From NCBI RefSeq assembly GCF_021366795.1, contig NZ_JAHCPS010000001.1:124001-188000 (forward strand): DNA of 64,000 nucleotides, written 5' to 3'. Each line of letters opens with the position of its first letter. Positions within the stretch are counted from its first letter, which is position 1. This DNA is from Macrococcoides caseolyticum (lineage in GTDB: Bacteria > Bacillota > Bacilli > Staphylococcales > Staphylococcaceae). Made by a program: the position numbers and the translations under genes. The notes under the pieces were generated by a model. That model worked only from the letters and a program-made list of their open reading frames with translations, made no database searches and was not told the origin of the DNA. Below, piece after piece: positions 29,325 through 43,134 of this stretch.

Positions 29325-29856
29325 AATAGATATTAATCAAATTTTGATTTTTTCTAGCTTTATAGTCAGCTTCAGTTTGCGCTGTTAAATTTATTGCACC
29401 ATAAATCATTTCATCTGCATTACAGCCTAAATGAAGCGATAATTCTGGATGAAGCAAAGGAGGCTGTGTCTTAATACAGCTGCCGATACCTTCTTCAAAA
29501 AGTGCGAGTGACAATGTCTGCATAAATCCACCGATCGCAAGTATGTCTTCTAAATTTTCTTTTTGACGTCTATCACGTGGCCCAATGATAATAAGTATAC
29601 CTGCTAAGCCCATCATTTTATTTGTATTCATTTTTATTTTTTCATCATTATTTTTAAATGCAATGTTACCAAATACATTGGCATAATCTTCAATTCTATC
29701 TTTCTTAATCCAGACCACTCTCCACGGCTCACGCATCCCGTGATTTGGTGCATATGTTGATAATGAAATCGCACGTTCAACAGCAGCATCGTCAACACTA
29801 CTATCTTCATACTGCTTTATACTTCTTCTATTAATGATTGCGTCTTTTAATTCCAT
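29323..29856 (-). CDS. Nitroreductase family FMN protein
   Basis: 177 residues of the nitroreductase fold: N-terminal INRRSIKQYED for FMN phosphate binding, APNHGMREPW near 38-47, and a GxGSC segment near 130. These FMN enzymes reduce nitro compounds, quinones or flavins with NAD(P)H. The ATG at 29856 is preceded by AAAGGGG; the frame extends to 29892 through a palindrome. That 27-bp palindrome fits a Fur box, implying iron-dependent control, perhaps a flavin- or siderophore-related reductase (inference). Confidence 0.88.
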   Translation of the reverse strand: MELKDAIINRRSIKQYEDSSVDDAAVERAISLSTYAPNHGMREPWRVVWIKKDRIEDYANVFGNIAFKNNDEKIKMNTNKMMGLAGILIIIGPRDRRQKENLEDILAIGGFMQTLSLALFEEGIGSCIKTQPPLLHPELSLHLGCNADEMIYGAINLTAQTEADYKARKNQNLINIY

Positions 29857-29870
29857 AAGAAAAACCCCTT

Positions 29871-29897
29871 TATAATTGATAACCATTATCAATTATA
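29871..29897. promoter_or_regulatory. Fur-like box before the nitroreductase gene
   Basis: A nearly perfect 27-bp palindrome; its core on the minus strand, TGATAAT-G-GTTATCA, differs from the Fur 7-1-7 consensus (TGATAATNATTATCA) at one base. It lies 15 bases upstream of the ATG. Confidence 0.72.
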
Positions 29898-29920
29898 AAG
29901 AAGTCACATTCATTTGTAAA

Positions 29921-30649
29921 TTATGATTTATAGATTGAAATCTGGTCGTGCAGATCTTTTATGTGAATTTGTCCGGGTGCCACTGGTTTTCCAACATAAC
30001 CAAACGTCATTGAAGAACCAAATACCCCACAAGCGACACGCGTAATTTTACCGATTTCTTCCATAGCAATGCCGATAATATTAGATTCACATTTTTGCTT
30101 TGTCTCATAAACAGCCGACATTAAATTTAAAACATCTTTACCGTCATGCGGTTTTACTGCTAACTTACAGTAATCTGCTTTCAGATGAATCATACGCTCA
30201 TAAATTGCCAGCATATCTTTGATGCGTGGTGTGAATTCGTACTCATGATGACTGATGAGCACTAAAATTTGATTCGCACGTGCAAGTACTAATAACTTAT
30301 CCATATAATCTTCATACATCATTAATTCTAAATCGATAATATCACATAATTTCTGTTCTATTACTGCTTTAATTAATGCGTAATAGTGATCCATTGATAT
30401 TTTCGTCTTGCCCGATAAATCTTCTGTACGATACGTAAATAAAATTTGTTTTGATGGGAATTTCTCTTTAATCACTTGAATTTCTTTGGCGTAATCATTG
30501 ATATCCCCTTGAATCATGTCCGCACGATATTCAATCACATCAAAATATTCAATGTATTCGATTGCTTCAGCAATAATGGATTCATCCGTATTTTGTACAT
30601 CCGATAAAGTTAATATTACTTTTGGAACTGCCTTTGTTTCCTCGCTCAA
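29921..30649 (-). CDS. aroD: Type I 3-dehydroquinate dehydratase
   Basis: 242 residues, a TIM barrel with the Schiff-base lysine K162 (CKLAVKP) and the catalytic histidine at 134/135 (ISHHEYE). It converts 3-dehydroquinate to 3-dehydroshikimate in aromatic amino acid synthesis. The start is TTG with AGGAGG about eight bases upstream. It stands alone, away from other aro genes, as in S. aureus. Confidence 0.94.
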   Translation of the reverse strand: MSEETKAVPKVILTLSDVQNTDESIIAEAIEYIEYFDVIEYRADMIQGDINDYAKEIQVIKEKFPSKQILFTYRTEDLSGKTKISMDHYYALIKAVIEQKLCDIIDLELMMYEDYMDKLLVLARANQILVLISHHEYEFTPRIKDMLAIYERMIHLKADYCKLAVKPHDGKDVLNLMSAVYETKQKCESNIIGIAMEEIGKITRVACGVFGSSMTFGYVGKPVAPGQIHIKDLHDQISIYKS

Positions 30650-30847
30650 AATTTGTCCTCCTCTTAATCATCCAATAATTTAAGTGAAAGTGTGGTAGAA
30701 TAGAATAGTGCTGTTAATTATTGAATGTATAGATATTTCTATTTTACCTTATATATTTAATAAATTGTATCAATTATACCCATATTTTAAATTCAAATGA
30801 ATTTATTTTGGAACGCATATTGAATAAAAATATGGAGGCTAATATTT

Positions 30848-31105
30848 ATGAAAACACAATTCGATTTAAAAACATTACCAGGATGGAAAATTGATAATCA
30901 TACGAAGATTGCAATACGCCTTGTAGAAAATGAAAATTACATTGCGATAACAAAACCCATTTATAAAAGTCATAGTATTATGGATATTATTGAATTCACT
31001 ACATTAAGTAACGGTGATATTCGATTTAACAATCAAAATAATAATAATCAAATTGCAGTAACAATTGATGAAACTCAGAAAACAATTCATATAAAAAGCG
31101 CCTAA
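30848..31105 (+). CDS. Hypothetical 85-residue protein
   Basis: I do not recognise this protein. It is soluble, with no signal peptide, cysteine or membrane segment. Alternating hydrophobic and polar residues suggest a small beta-rich fold, and there is an asparagine-rich turn (NNQNNNNQ) near residues 62-69. GGAGG lies nine bases before the ATG and a terminator follows, so it looks like a real single-gene unit. It lies between aroD (divergent) and tmRNA, a position that often differs between species. Confidence 0.65.
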   Translation: MKTQFDLKTLPGWKIDNHTKIAIRLVENENYIAITKPIYKSHSIMDIIEFTTLSNGDIRFNNQNNNNQIAVTIDETQKTIHIKSA

Positions 31106-31120
31106 ACCACATTGAAGTTC

Positions 31121-31154
31121 ATCCCCTCTAATAAACATTTAGGGGTGTTTTTTA
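31121..31154 (+). terminator. Terminator of the 85-aa gene
   Basis: ATCCCCT (31121-31127) pairs with AGGGGTG (31141-31147), followed by six T. Confidence 0.85.
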
Positions 31155-31183
31155 TGCAATTGAATTGAATTATCTTATATAAT

Positions 31184-31212
31184 TTGTTATATTTGAATAT
31201 GCTAGTTATTTA
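31184..31212 (+). promoter_or_regulatory. Promoter of tmRNA gene
   Basis: TTGTTA (31184-31189), 17-base spacer, TATTTA (31207-31212), which would start a short leader before the mature 5' end made by RNase P. TTGAAT-16-TACTAT (31193-31220) is an alternative. Confidence 0.55.
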
Positions 31213-31223
31213 ATTACTATCAT

Positions 31224-31578
31224 GGGGGCGTTACGGATTCGACAGGGGTCACTTGGGTTGGTATAGCGTGTCGGAGGGTTGTCTCCGTCATCAACACAAC
31301 AGTTATAATAACTGGCAAAACAAACAATTTCGCAGTAGCTGCCTAATCGCACTCTGCACCTCTCTCAAGCATCGCCTATGTGCCTGATGTAGAGGTTCAA
31401 CTTTAGTAGGATACGACGAACCCTTCCGCCTGGAGTCAGTTCGTAAGAGATTAATCGGGCTAGCGATACATTCGGATGTCCGTTTTCAGATGTATCGTGA
31501 ATTTCAATAACAGGACTACACACGTAGAAGTATCAATTGCAGGATCTTTGGACGCGGGTTCGACTCCCGCCGTCTCCA
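31224..31578 (+). ncRNA. ssrA: Transfer-messenger RNA (tmRNA)
   Basis: The 5' GGGGGCG pairs with the 3' CGTCTCC to make the tRNA-like acceptor stem, and the 3' end carries the T-arm GGGTTCGACTCCC. The tag frame begins near 31314 and reads GKTNNFAVAA then TAA (31344-31346 region), close to the staphylococcal tag. tmRNA with SmpB frees stalled ribosomes and marks the protein for degradation, for instance by ClpP. CCA is not fully encoded. It is convergent with smpB. Confidence 0.97.
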
Positions 31579-31584
31579 TTCATT

Positions 31585-31620
31585 CACCTTAAGGCTAGTG
31601 CCTTAAGGTGTTATTTTTTT
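31585..31620 (+). terminator. Terminator of tmRNA
   Basis: A perfect 11-bp stem CACCTTAAGGC / GCCTTAAGGTG with a four-base loop, then a T-run. Confidence 0.94.
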
Positions 31621-31689
31621 AGTGTCTATTGTGTATGCGTGTGAGCGATATGCATCGTTTATCGCATACCCTATTATCTGAAAAAAACA

Positions 31690-31717
31690 AAAAAACTACC
31701 GAATCAATTCGGTAGTT
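31690..31717 (-). terminator. Terminator of smpB operon
   Basis: AACTACCGAAT / ATTCGGTAGTT hairpin overlapping the smpB stop; on the minus strand a seven-T run follows. Confidence 0.92.
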
Positions 31718-32177
31718 AATATCTTTCTTTCAATGCTCTATCCATTTCACGTTTTGCTTCTTTTGCTTTTAAGGCATGGCGCTTGTCGTAATCTTTCTTA
31801 CCTTTCGCTAGCCCTAATAACATTTTACAGTAACCATTCTTAATATATAACTTCAGTGGTACTAATGCATAACCTTGTTCACGTGTTTGTCCAAATAGTT
31901 TATCGATTTGTTTACGTTTCATGAGTAATTTACGTGTTCTGAGTGGATCATGATTAAAACGATTGCCTTCTTCATATGGCGCAATATGCATGTTGTAGAC
32001 ATATAATTCACCTTTATGTACACGTGCATATGAATCTTTTAAGTTCGCGCTACCACGACGGATTGACTTTATTTCTGTCCCTTGCAGTACAATTCCCGCT
32101 TCAAATGTTTCTTCAATCGTATAATCATGACTTGCTTTTCTATTTTGTGCTAATGTTTTTCCGTCACCTTTTGGCAT
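31716..32177 (-). CDS. smpB: SsrA-binding protein SmpB
   Basis: 153 residues with an OB-fold core (QNRKASHDY near residue 10, [10 protein letters not shown] near 35) and a basic C-terminal tail that enters the ribosomal A site. It binds tmRNA for ribosome rescue, and that RNA is encoded next door. GAGGTG precedes the ATG at 32177; the frame extends to 32213 into rnr. It overlaps or abuts the rnr end, so the two are co-transcribed. Confidence 0.96.
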   Translation of the reverse strand: MPKGDGKTLAQNRKASHDYTIEETFEAGIVLQGTEIKSIRRGSANLKDSYARVHKGELYVYNMHIAPYEEGNRFNHDPLRTRKLLMKRKQIDKLFGQTREQGYALVPLKLYIKNGYCKMLLGLAKGKKDYDKRHALKAKEAKREMDRALKERY

Positions 32178-32187
32178 GACTTCACCT

Positions 32188-34524
32188 CTATTTCTTTTTA
32201 CCGCGTCCTGCATTTTTCACAGCTTTTGATTTGTAAAAGGGTTTCTTCCCACCATTTTTCTTCGCTTTTTTACTGAACTTATCTCCGGCTGCTTTGCCAC
32301 GGCCTTTTTTACGTGGCTTTTGATGATGATTACCGCCACCACTTTTTCGTTCAGCTTTAATTTTGACTTCTCTTATTTTGCTTTCGATTTTCGCCATATC
32401 CATCCCGACAATTGCAAAATCAATCATACGTTCATCAACATTGACATTCACAACTTTCACTCGAACTTTCTGGCCGATTTTGAATACTTTACCGTGTCGT
32501 TCGCCTATCATCGCCATATGTCGTTCATCAAAGTGATAATAGTCATCTGTCATATTTGAATTATGAACCATACCTTCAATCGTATTCTCTAACTCAACAA
32601 ACATACCAAAATTCGCCACAGAACTAATGATACCATCAAACTCTTCACCTAAATGTTGAATCATATATTCTGCTTTTTTCAAATCATCCGTATCACGTTC
32701 AGCATCGATCGCTCGTCTCTCACGCTTAGACGTGTGTTCACCGATATCAACTAAACGTTCTTCCCAGATTTCTTTTTGTTCCTCATTCATTGATTGTTCA
32801 ATTAAATATTTACGGATTAATCGATGCACGATTAAATCAGGATATCGTCGGATTGGCGAAGTAAAATGTGTATAATATTCAGCTGACAATCCAAAGTGAC
32901 CTAAGTTCTGCTCTGAATATTTCGCCTGTTGCATCGAACGTAACATCAATGTTGAAATCACTAGTTCTTCAGGTTTATCTTTGATTTCTTTACCAATATT
33001 CTGTAATGTCTTCGGATGTATATGCTCTGTTCCACCTTTAATAATTAAACCAAAGTTCGTAATAAATTCAAAGAAACGCTTTAAACGATCCGCTTTCGGT
33101 TCTTCATGTATACGATAGAGGAATGGTACTTTTAATTTCGCAAAGTGTTCTGCAACGGTTTCATTTGCCATTAACATAAACGACTCAATTAATCGTTCAC
33201 CCGTACCACGTTCACGAATCACAACTTCTTTTGGAACACCCACTTCATCTACTAATATCTTCGCTTCTTTTAAGTCGAAGTCAATTTCTCCACGTTTAAC
33301 ACGCATTTGTTTTAAAATATCTGCTAAGTCTTTTGCGTGTATCAACATTTCATGGACATGTTTGTATTCATGAATTAATATCTCATCGTTATTTTCAAAT
33401 ATTTGATTCACTGCATCATATGTCATTCGTTCGTTAGAGTTGATTACACTTTGATAAATTGAATGATTGACAACATGTCCATTTTGATTGATTTCCATTT
33501 CACAACTTAACGTTAATCGGTCAACTTTCGGGTTTAAAGAACAAATACCATTACTTAAGCGGTGCGGTATCATCGGAATCACACGGTCTACTAAATATAC
33601 ACTTGTTCCACGTTCAAATGCATCAGCATCAAGCATTGAACCTTCAGTAACATAATGACTGACATCCGCAATCGATACGATTAAGTTATAATTACCGTTA
33701 TCCAGCTTCTCTACACTAATCGCATCATCTAAGTCTTTCGCATCAGCACCGTCAATCGTAATCGTTAATACATCACGTAAGTCAACACGGTTTTTATAGT
33801 CTTTATCATCAATTTCATCTGGAACGTTATTGGCTTCTTCAATCGTTGCAGGGCTAAAATCAATGTTAATCCCGTGATTATAAATAATGGATAATATATC
33901 TACACCCGGATCATTTTTATGGCCAAGTATCGCTTTTACCATTCCTTCCGGATTATTCGTACCATCTGCATATTGCGTAAGTTCTACTAAAACTTTATGC
34001 CCTTCAACTGCACCTAAGTTTTTCCCTTTAGGAATAAAGATATCCTGTGTAATACGTTTATCGTCGGGGAGCACAAAGCCAAAGTGTCTTGCTTCTGTAT
34101 ATGTCCCGACTACTTGCGTAATCGCTCGCTTTTCGATTGCCTTAACTTCCCCTTCATTGCGACCATCACTTGCTTTAGATACACTTACAAGTACTGTATC
34201 CCCATCCATTGCTCGATTAATTTTATTGGGTGGGATAAAAACGTCTTCTATCGTTTCATTTTCAGGTCGAACAAATGCAAATCCTTTTTTATGTTGACTC
34301 AAAGTACCTCGTACTACATCACCAGGACTGCCAGGAATAAAATATTTATCACTTTTCGTTCGTTGAATTTTACCTGTCTGCTCTAATGCGACCAATGTTT
34401 TCACTAGTCCTGTAAAGGCATCTGCATCTTTTAAACCAAGATGTGTTTCTAGGTCTTCCACCGTAATTGCATTTCCTTTTAATGACTGTAAATATGCAAT
34501 AACTTCTTCTTCAAATAGATGCAT
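32188..34524 (-). CDS. rnr: Ribonuclease R
   Basis: 778 residues: N-terminal winged helix (1-70), cold-shock domains, an RNB catalytic domain with conserved aspartates in [19 protein letters not shown] (about 250-268), an S1 domain (about 625-705), and a lysine-rich tail. It is a 3'-5' exoribonuclease able to degrade structured RNA, and works with tmRNA-SmpB in clearing defective messages, matching its operon with smpB. AAAGGAGG precedes the ATG. Confidence 0.96.
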   Translation of the reverse strand: MHLFEEEVIAYLQSLKGNAITVEDLETHLGLKDADAFTGLVKTLVALEQTGKIQRTKSDKYFIPGSPGDVVRGTLSQHKKGFAFVRPENETIEDVFIPPNKINRAMDGDTVLVSVSKASDGRNEGEVKAIEKRAITQVVGTYTEARHFGFVLPDDKRITQDIFIPKGKNLGAVEGHKVLVELTQYADGTNNPEGMVKAILGHKNDPGVDILSIIYNHGINIDFSPATIEEANNVPDEIDDKDYKNRVDLRDVLTITIDGADAKDLDDAISVEKLDNGNYNLIVSIADVSHYVTEGSMLDADAFERGTSVYLVDRVIPMIPHRLSNGICSLNPKVDRLTLSCEMEINQNGHVVNHSIYQSVINSNERMTYDAVNQIFENNDEILIHEYKHVHEMLIHAKDLADILKQMRVKRGEIDFDLKEAKILVDEVGVPKEVVIRERGTGERLIESFMLMANETVAEHFAKLKVPFLYRIHEEPKADRLKRFFEFITNFGLIIKGGTEHIHPKTLQNIGKEIKDKPEELVISTLMLRSMQQAKYSEQNLGHFGLSAEYYTHFTSPIRRYPDLIVHRLIRKYLIEQSMNEEQKEIWEERLVDIGEHTSKRERRAIDAERDTDDLKKAEYMIQHLGEEFDGIISSVANFGMFVELENTIEGMVHNSNMTDDYYHFDERHMAMIGERHGKVFKIGQKVRVKVVNVNVDERMIDFAIVGMDMAKIESKIREVKIKAERKSGGGNHHQKPRKKGRGKAAGDKFSKKAKKNGGKKPFYKSKAVKNAGRGKKK

Positions 34525-34540
34525 ATGTATTGCCTCCTTT

Positions 34541-35281
34541 TTAATTTGACCATTCCAGTGTTTCCAAAAATGCTAAAAAGTCATTAAACAACGCTTCTTT
34601 TTCAACATCAATGGTTACGACGTGTCCACTTTTTTCATACCAGTGAATCTCTTTATCATCACTTTCTGATTCATTATATATAATATTCGCTGATTCAATA
34701 TCAATCATCGTGTCTAATCGACCTTGTGCAACAAATAATGGCGCATACACATTACCTAATGTCGGTCTGATTTCTGCTAACGTTGATTGTAATTCTTCAA
34801 GCATTGAAGTTGGATGAAATGCCTGCATTTCCTGTTCAATTTTTTCAGGCGACTTTCCTTCGCGTTTTTTGAACTCACGTGCATATGCTAATACGCCGTC
34901 GAACATCGCGCCTGTTGTTTTAATATGCATAGGTGAACAGAAAGTACCTACACCAAGTACATCTCTATATTGGCTTAATTTTAAGCTAAACACACCACCA
35001 AGTGATACACCCGCTACTGCAATTTCATCATAACCTTTAGCTTTAAGGAAATCATAAGCTTCTACTACCTGACTCCACCATACATGGGGACTAGAAGCGA
35101 GTAACTCTTCTGGCGGTACACCATGCCCTTCATAATGTGGTGCATAACATGTATAACCTTGCTTTTGAAGGAAACGTCCAAGTTGACGCACATCAGAAGA
35201 ATTCCCTGTAAACCCATGTAATAATAGTACTGCTCTATTGCCTTCTTCAAAAAAGAATGGTTTTGGTAATTGTATTTTCAT
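34541..35281 (-). CDS. est: Carboxylesterase/alpha-beta hydrolase
   Basis: 246 residues of alpha/beta hydrolase fold: HGFTG oxyanion segment near residue 22, nucleophile serine in AGVSLGG near 94, and catalytic Asp and His in QGRLDTMID (about 193) and SGHVVT (about 223). It resembles the Est30-type carboxylesterase found between rnr and secG in Bacillus and Staphylococcus. It acts on short-chain esters or monoacylglycerol; the natural substrate is unknown. AAGGAG precedes the ATG. Confidence 0.92.
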   Translation of the reverse strand: MKIQLPKPFFFEEGNRAVLLLHGFTGNSSDVRQLGRFLQKQGYTCYAPHYEGHGVPPEELLASSPHVWWSQVVEAYDFLKAKGYDEIAVAGVSLGGVFSLKLSQYRDVLGVGTFCSPMHIKTTGAMFDGVLAYAREFKKREGKSPEKIEQEMQAFHPTSMLEELQSTLAEIRPTLGNVYAPLFVAQGRLDTMIDIESANIIYNESESDDKEIHWYEKSGHVVTIDVEKEALFNDFLAFLETLEWSN

Positions 35282-35338
35282 TCGTCATTACTCCTTCGTA
35301 TATGTATATTGTATGTGTTTTATCACAAAATTAAAAAC

Positions 35339-35366
35339 AAAAAAGTCCGAACAAAGTGTCCGGACC
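35339..35366 (-). terminator. Hairpin after secG
   Basis: GTCCG / CGGAC stem (35345-35349 with 35361-35365), with a T-run on the minus strand toward the esterase gene. It probably lowers rather than abolishes read-through into est-rnr-smpB. Confidence 0.7.
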
Positions 35367-35371
35367 CTTTA

Positions 35372-35605
35372 TTAAATACCAAAATAACCGATTGCAATTG
35401 TAATTAAGAAAAGTAAAACAGACGCAACTATAGTAATTCTATTTAAAATTAGTTCAACACCACGTTGTTTTTGTTTTCCAAATAATTGTTCAGCGCCACC
35501 ACTAATTGCACCTGATAAACCATTGCTCTTACCTTCTTGTAATAATACAACAGTGATCAGTACAAGACAATCAATAATCAGTAATACTGTAAGTAAAGTA
35601 CTCAT
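35372..35605 (-). CDS. secG: Protein translocase subunit SecG
   Basis: 77 residues with two membrane helices (about 4-22 and 52-74) and the central [16 protein letters not shown] loop that is nearly invariant in SecG. It assists SecYEG in protein export. GAGGAGG precedes the ATG. It sits before est-rnr-smpB, the conserved order in Bacillales. Confidence 0.95.
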   Translation of the reverse strand: MSTLLTVLLIIDCLVLITVVLLQEGKSNGLSGAISGGAEQLFGKQKQRGVELILNRITIVASVLLFLITIAIGYFGI

Positions 35606-35673
35606 TGATAGTCCTCCTCAATTTCTAATAACTCATATAATATTAACACAAATATAGGTAAAAAGAAACATAA

Positions 35674-35703
35674 AGAAAAGGAACGTCGTCACGTTCCTTT
35701 TCT
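35674..35703. terminator. Terminator of eno
   Basis: A perfect 13-bp stem AGAAAAGGAACGT / ACGTTCCTTTTCT with a four-base loop, closing the glycolytic operon. Confidence 0.94.
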
Positions 35704-35726
35704 CTTGTATAGACTAATTAAGTTAA

Positions 35727-37073
<1,347 letters not shown>

Positions 37074-37140
37074 TCACGATTTAATCGAAATAATCAATTA
37101 AATAAATTAATTTTAGTAATACTATTTATTCTAATATGAA

Positions 37141-38672
37141 TTATTTCTGAATTAATGATTCTCCAGTCATTTCAACTGGCTTTTCAACGCCTAGTAAATC
37201 TATTAACGTTGGTGATAAGTCTGCTAATCGACCACCACTGCGTAATGTTACGCCTTCACGTGTTACAATCACTGGAACTGGATTTGTTGTATGTGCTGTC
37301 ATCGGATGACCATCGATTGTTAATACTTCATCTGAATTACCATGGTCAGCAGTGATGACAGCTGTTCCACCCATTTCTAAAATTTTATCTACTACTGCAC
37401 CTAAACATTCATCTACTGCTTCGATTGCTTTAATGGTTGGCTCCAGCATACCAGAATGACCTACCATATCAGGGTTAGCAAAGTTTAATAAAACTAAGTC
37501 TAAATCACCTTTATCAAGTTCAGCAAGTAATGCATCACGCACTTCATAGGCACTCATTTCAGGCTTTAAGTCATATGTTGCAACTTTTGGTGAATCAATT
37601 AATACACGACGTTCTCCATCGAATTCTTCATTTCGGCCACCACTCATGAAATACGTTACGTGTGGATACTTCTCTGTTTCAGCAATACGTAATTGTTTTA
37701 AACCATTTTTACTTGCTACTTCACCAATCGTATTCACTAAATCCTCTTTAACGAACACAACATCTGCTTTGACTTGATCATTATATTTTGTAAATGTAAC
37801 GAACTTGATACCAATTAAACGTTTATCCATTTTAAAGCCATCAAATTCTTCATTGGTATATACTTCAGATAATTGAGCAGCTCGGTCCGGACGGAAATTG
37901 AAGAAAATCATCGCATCACCATCATTAACGCCTGTGTTTTCAGAACCAGCTTCATTGTCTTTTACAACAAATGGCACAACGAATTCATCATTTACGCCCT
38001 CAGCATAACTTGCTTCAATACCTTCTTTAGCGGTCTTGTATTCGACACCTTTTCCATAAGTCATCGCATCATATGCTAATTGTTCACGGTCCCAGCGTTT
38101 ATCTCTATCCATTGCATAATATCTACCTGAGACTGATGCAAATTGACCGACACCTATTGCTTTAAACTGACGTTCTGTTTCTTCAACGAATTGTAATGCT
38201 GTTTGTTGACCCACGTCACGTCCATCTAAAAAGGCATGCACATAAACTTTTTCAACACCTTGATCTTTAGCAAGTTTTAATAATGCAAATAAGTGTTCAT
38301 AATGACTGTGAACACCACCATCTGACAGTAATCCCATCAGATGTAATGCTGAATCATGTTCTTTTACATGCTTCATTGCATTAAGTAAAACATCATTTGT
38401 AAAAAAGTCACCATCTTGAATCGATTTATTAATACGTGTAAGGGATTGATAAACAATACGTCCTGCACCGATATTTAAGTGACCTACTTCAGAGTTACCC
38501 ATTTGTCCTTCTGGTAATCCAACATCGAGCCCACAAGCTTTTAATTGCTCATGGGGATATTGGTTGTAATAACGATCAAAATTAGGTTTATTTGCTTGTG
38601 CGACTGCATTACCGAATGTTTCTTTTCGACAAGCAAATCCATCTAAAATGATTAATGCTGTTGGGCTTTTCA

Positions 38673-38673
<1 letters not shown>
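37141..38673 (-). CDS. gpmI: 2,3-bisphosphoglycerate-independent phosphoglycerate mutase
   Basis: 510 residues of the alkaline-phosphatase-like superfamily with two manganese ions. S61 in [10 protein letters not shown] is the phospho-serine, and the C-terminal ADHGNSD region carries metal ligands. It converts 3- to 2-phosphoglycerate. The ATG overlaps the last base of the tpiA stop, with GAAGGTG in the tpiA tail as ribosome site, so the two genes are coupled. Confidence 0.97.
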
Positions 38674-40629
<1,956 letters not shown>

Positions 40630-40697
40630 CTTTGTGGCCTCCTATAAAATATTAGTCGTACGATGTATATTATATCAATGAACCCTTTATATTAAAA

Positions 40698-40729
40698 TAA
40701 GCGAGAGAAGCGTAATCTTCTCCCGCTTA
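40698..40729 (-). terminator. Hairpin between gapA and pgk
   Basis: A 13-position stem TAAGCGAGAGAAG / CTTCTCCCGCTTA, one mismatch, followed on the minus strand by TTATTTTAAT. It is likely a partial terminator or mRNA-stabilising 3' structure of the gapR-gapA message. Confidence 0.75.
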
Positions 40730-40744
40730 CGCGTGTTAATATTC

Positions 40745-41758
40745 TTATTTAGCTTGAGCTTGTTCAGCTAAGTATTCTAAAGTACGTACTAATTGAGCAG
40801 TATAACTCATTTCATTATCATACCATGCAACAGTTTTAACCATTTGATGTTCACCAACAGTCATAACACGAGTTTGTGTTGCATCGAATAATGAACCGTA
40901 AGTGATACCGATGATATCAGAAGATACGATTTCATCTTCAGTGTAACCAAATGATTCGTTTGAAGCAGCTTTCATAGCAGCGTTAACTTCTTCTACAGTT
41001 ACTTCTTTTTCTAGGATTGTTGTTAACTCAGTAACAGAACCAGTTGGAACTGGTACACGTTGAGCAGATCCATCTAATTTCCCTTTTAATTCAGGAATAA
41101 CTAAACCGATAGCTTTTGCAGCACCTGTTGAGTTAGGTACGATGTTGTTTGCTGCAGCACGTGCACGACGGAAGTCACCCTTAGCATGTGGTGCATCTAA
41201 TGTGTTTTGGTCACCTGTGAATGCGTGAACTGTCATCATTAAACCTTCAATGATACCAAATTCGTCATTTAATACTTTAGCCATTGGAGCTAAACAGTTT
41301 GTAGTACATGAAGCACCAGAAACGATTTCTTCAGTACCATCTAATACATCATGGTTAACGTTGTATACTACAGTTTTTAAATCACCTTTTGCCGGTGCTG
41401 AAATTAATACTTTTTTAGCTCCAGCTTCAATATGTGCTTGTGCTTTTTCTTTGTCTGTAAAGAAACCAGTACATTCTAAAACTACATCGATTCCTAATTC
41501 TTTCCAAGGTAATTCAGCTGGGTTAGGATTTTCGAATGATTTGATTTCACGACCATTAACTCGGAAACCACCTTCAATTACTTCAACCTCTTCTTTAAAA
41601 CGACCTTGCGTTGTATCATATTTTAATAAATGTGCTAACATTTTATCGTCAGTTAAATCGTTTACCGCAACTACATCGATACCTTCTACTTCTTGTAATC
41701 TTCTGAATGCTAAACGTCCAATTCTTCCGAAACCGTTAATTGCTACTTTTACTGCCAT
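40745..41758 (-). CDS. gapA: Glyceraldehyde-3-phosphate dehydrogenase
   Basis: 337 residues: NAD-binding INGFGRIGR (7-15) and the catalytic C151 in [12 protein letters not shown]. It is the glycolytic NAD-dependent form. AAGGAGG precedes the ATG. It is downstream of its repressor gene gapR, with 208 bases between them in which no gene is visible; a second promoter there is possible but not identified. Confidence 0.97.
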   Translation of the reverse strand: MAVKVAINGFGRIGRLAFRRLQEVEGIDVVAVNDLTDDKMLAHLLKYDTTQGRFKEEVEVIEGGFRVNGREIKSFENPNPAELPWKELGIDVVLECTGFFTDKEKAQAHIEAGAKKVLISAPAKGDLKTVVYNVNHDVLDGTEEIVSGASCTTNCLAPMAKVLNDEFGIIEGLMMTVHAFTGDQNTLDAPHAKGDFRRARAAANNIVPNSTGAAKAIGLVIPELKGKLDGSAQRVPVPTGSVTELTTILEKEVTVEEVNAAMKAASNESFGYTEDEIVSSDIIGITYGSLFDATQTRVMTVGEHQMVKTVAWYDNEMSYTAQLVRTLEYLAEQAQAK

Positions 41759-41966
41759 GATAAATGGCCTCCTTTATATATCTTATATATTTTATTAGGG
41801 TTAACCCTAAGTAAATCCAAATTCAAATCGATTGTTTACACAATATGTGTTGATTCACGCATTAATTTACGTAATACAACAACATCTTTATTATAACAAC
41901 ATTTCTCTTTAAAACAAAAATATTACTCATATAACTAAATTTATATTCCGCTTACACGTAGTTACG

Positions 41967-43010
41967 TTATAAAATCGGCATGGTTTGTTGCTTAATTTGC
42001 TGTACTAACCAATGTGCTACAGCTGAATCAATAATTAAGATGGTATGCTTCGGTGCAACTTTTAAATAACTTTCAATTGCAAGTTGTTTCGTGCTGCCTC
42101 CAGCGACTGCTATGATTTGCATTGATTCATTTAAATCTTCCAATTGAATACCTACTGTTCTAACTTTATGAACAACCTCACCTGATGCATTAAAATAATA
42201 ACCAAATGCTTCTGCAACAGCATGTTTTTCATTTAAAGTATGAACATCATCCAAAGAAGATTGTCTGCGTTTTGCCATTTTCATTGCATCACCGATACCA
42301 TGAATCAGCACATCTGCATTTTTAATATGGTCTAGTACGCGTTTAACTGAAGGTTCATTGACTAATGTATTATATGCTTCAACACTCACTTGATCAGGGA
42401 CATATAATACTTCAAACTGACACTTCCCATGGTCTGCCATCTGCTGAACAATCGCATTGGCTTGAAAAGATAGGTCTTCACCTAAACCTCCACGTGCTGG
42501 TGTAAATGTAACGTGTTTATTTAATGGCTTCAGTTGATTCGCCACACTTAACATCGTTGAACCACCTGTAACAGATACAATGTCATTATCAGATACAATT
42601 CTTTGCAAAACATTACTTGCCGCTTCACCCAATCGATTCTTAACAATTTCATCTGTATCTTCATTGCCATTTACAACAATCACTTCATTTAAACCATAAT
42701 GCAGTTTAATTTGTTGAGATAAATTTTCAAGCGCCGCATAACCTTCCATTAAAGGTCTAAGCTTAGCAATTAAATCTATCCCCTCATCTGTTATCGTCAT
42801 ACCTTTTGATGATATGTTAACTAAGCCTTGAGCTTTCAACAAATCAATTTCAGTACGCAATACTCTTTCAGTAATCATCAATATATCACTTAAAGATCTG
42901 CGACCAATCGGTTGATGAAGATGAATCGTATCGAGTATTAAATATCTCCGATACATCTTTTCAATTAAATCGGGAATCAGAAGTTGTTGAACCTGTAATA
43001 ATTGATTCAT
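41967..43010 (-). CDS. gapR: Glycolytic operon regulator GapR (CggR family)
   Basis: 347 residues: an N-terminal winged-helix region (about 20-85) and a SorC-type sugar-phosphate-binding domain (about 95-345; TGGSTMLSVA near 190). CggR/GapR represses the gap operon and is released by fructose 1,6-bisphosphate. AAAGGAGGAG precedes the ATG. It is first in the gapR-gapA-pgk-tpiA-gpmI-eno order and has a palindrome downstream of its own promoter. Confidence 0.94.
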   Translation of the reverse strand: MNQLLQVQQLLIPDLIEKMYRRYLILDTIHLHQPIGRRSLSDILMITERVLRTEIDLLKAQGLVNISSKGMTITDEGIDLIAKLRPLMEGYAALENLSQQIKLHYGLNEVIVVNGNEDTDEIVKNRLGEAASNVLQRIVSDNDIVSVTGGSTMLSVANQLKPLNKHVTFTPARGGLGEDLSFQANAIVQQMADHGKCQFEVLYVPDQVSVEAYNTLVNEPSVKRVLDHIKNADVLIHGIGDAMKMAKRRQSSLDDVHTLNEKHAVAEAFGYYFNASGEVVHKVRTVGIQLEDLNESMQIIAVAGGSTKQLAIESYLKVAPKHTILIIDSAVAHWLVQQIKQQTMPIL

Positions 43011-43052
43011 ATGACTCCTCCTTTAATTGATAACTTAAGGTGGACTTATTAC

Positions 43053-43066
43053 GACCCACACGGGTC
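43053..43066. promoter_or_regulatory. Candidate GapR operator
   Basis: A perfect GACCC-ACAC-GGGTC palindrome about 20-30 bases downstream of the gapR start site, the position at which CggR blocks elongating polymerase in Bacillus. The sequence differs from the Bacillus operator, so the link is inferred. Confidence 0.5.
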
Positions 43067-43091
43067 AAAAACCAACTTACGTTACAAAGCA

Positions 43092-43120
43092 ATCATAACA
43101 AGCATTTAGAAGTTTTGCAA
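43092..43120 (-). promoter_or_regulatory. gapR-gapA promoter
   Basis: On the minus strand TTGCAA (43120-43115), a 17-base spacer and extended -10 TG-T-TATGAT (-10 at 43097-43092): a strong vegetative promoter layout. Confidence 0.75.
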
Positions 43121-43134
43121 GTAGTAAGAATAAT

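Noticed and set aside
31578-31716. Possible genomic island at the tmRNA 3' end
   Set aside because: No integrase, direct repeat of the ssrA end or foreign genes; smpB follows within about 140 bases.
41250-41798. 182-codon open frame opposite gapA
   Set aside because: Antisense shadow of a conserved gene, no ribosome site and no recognisable protein.
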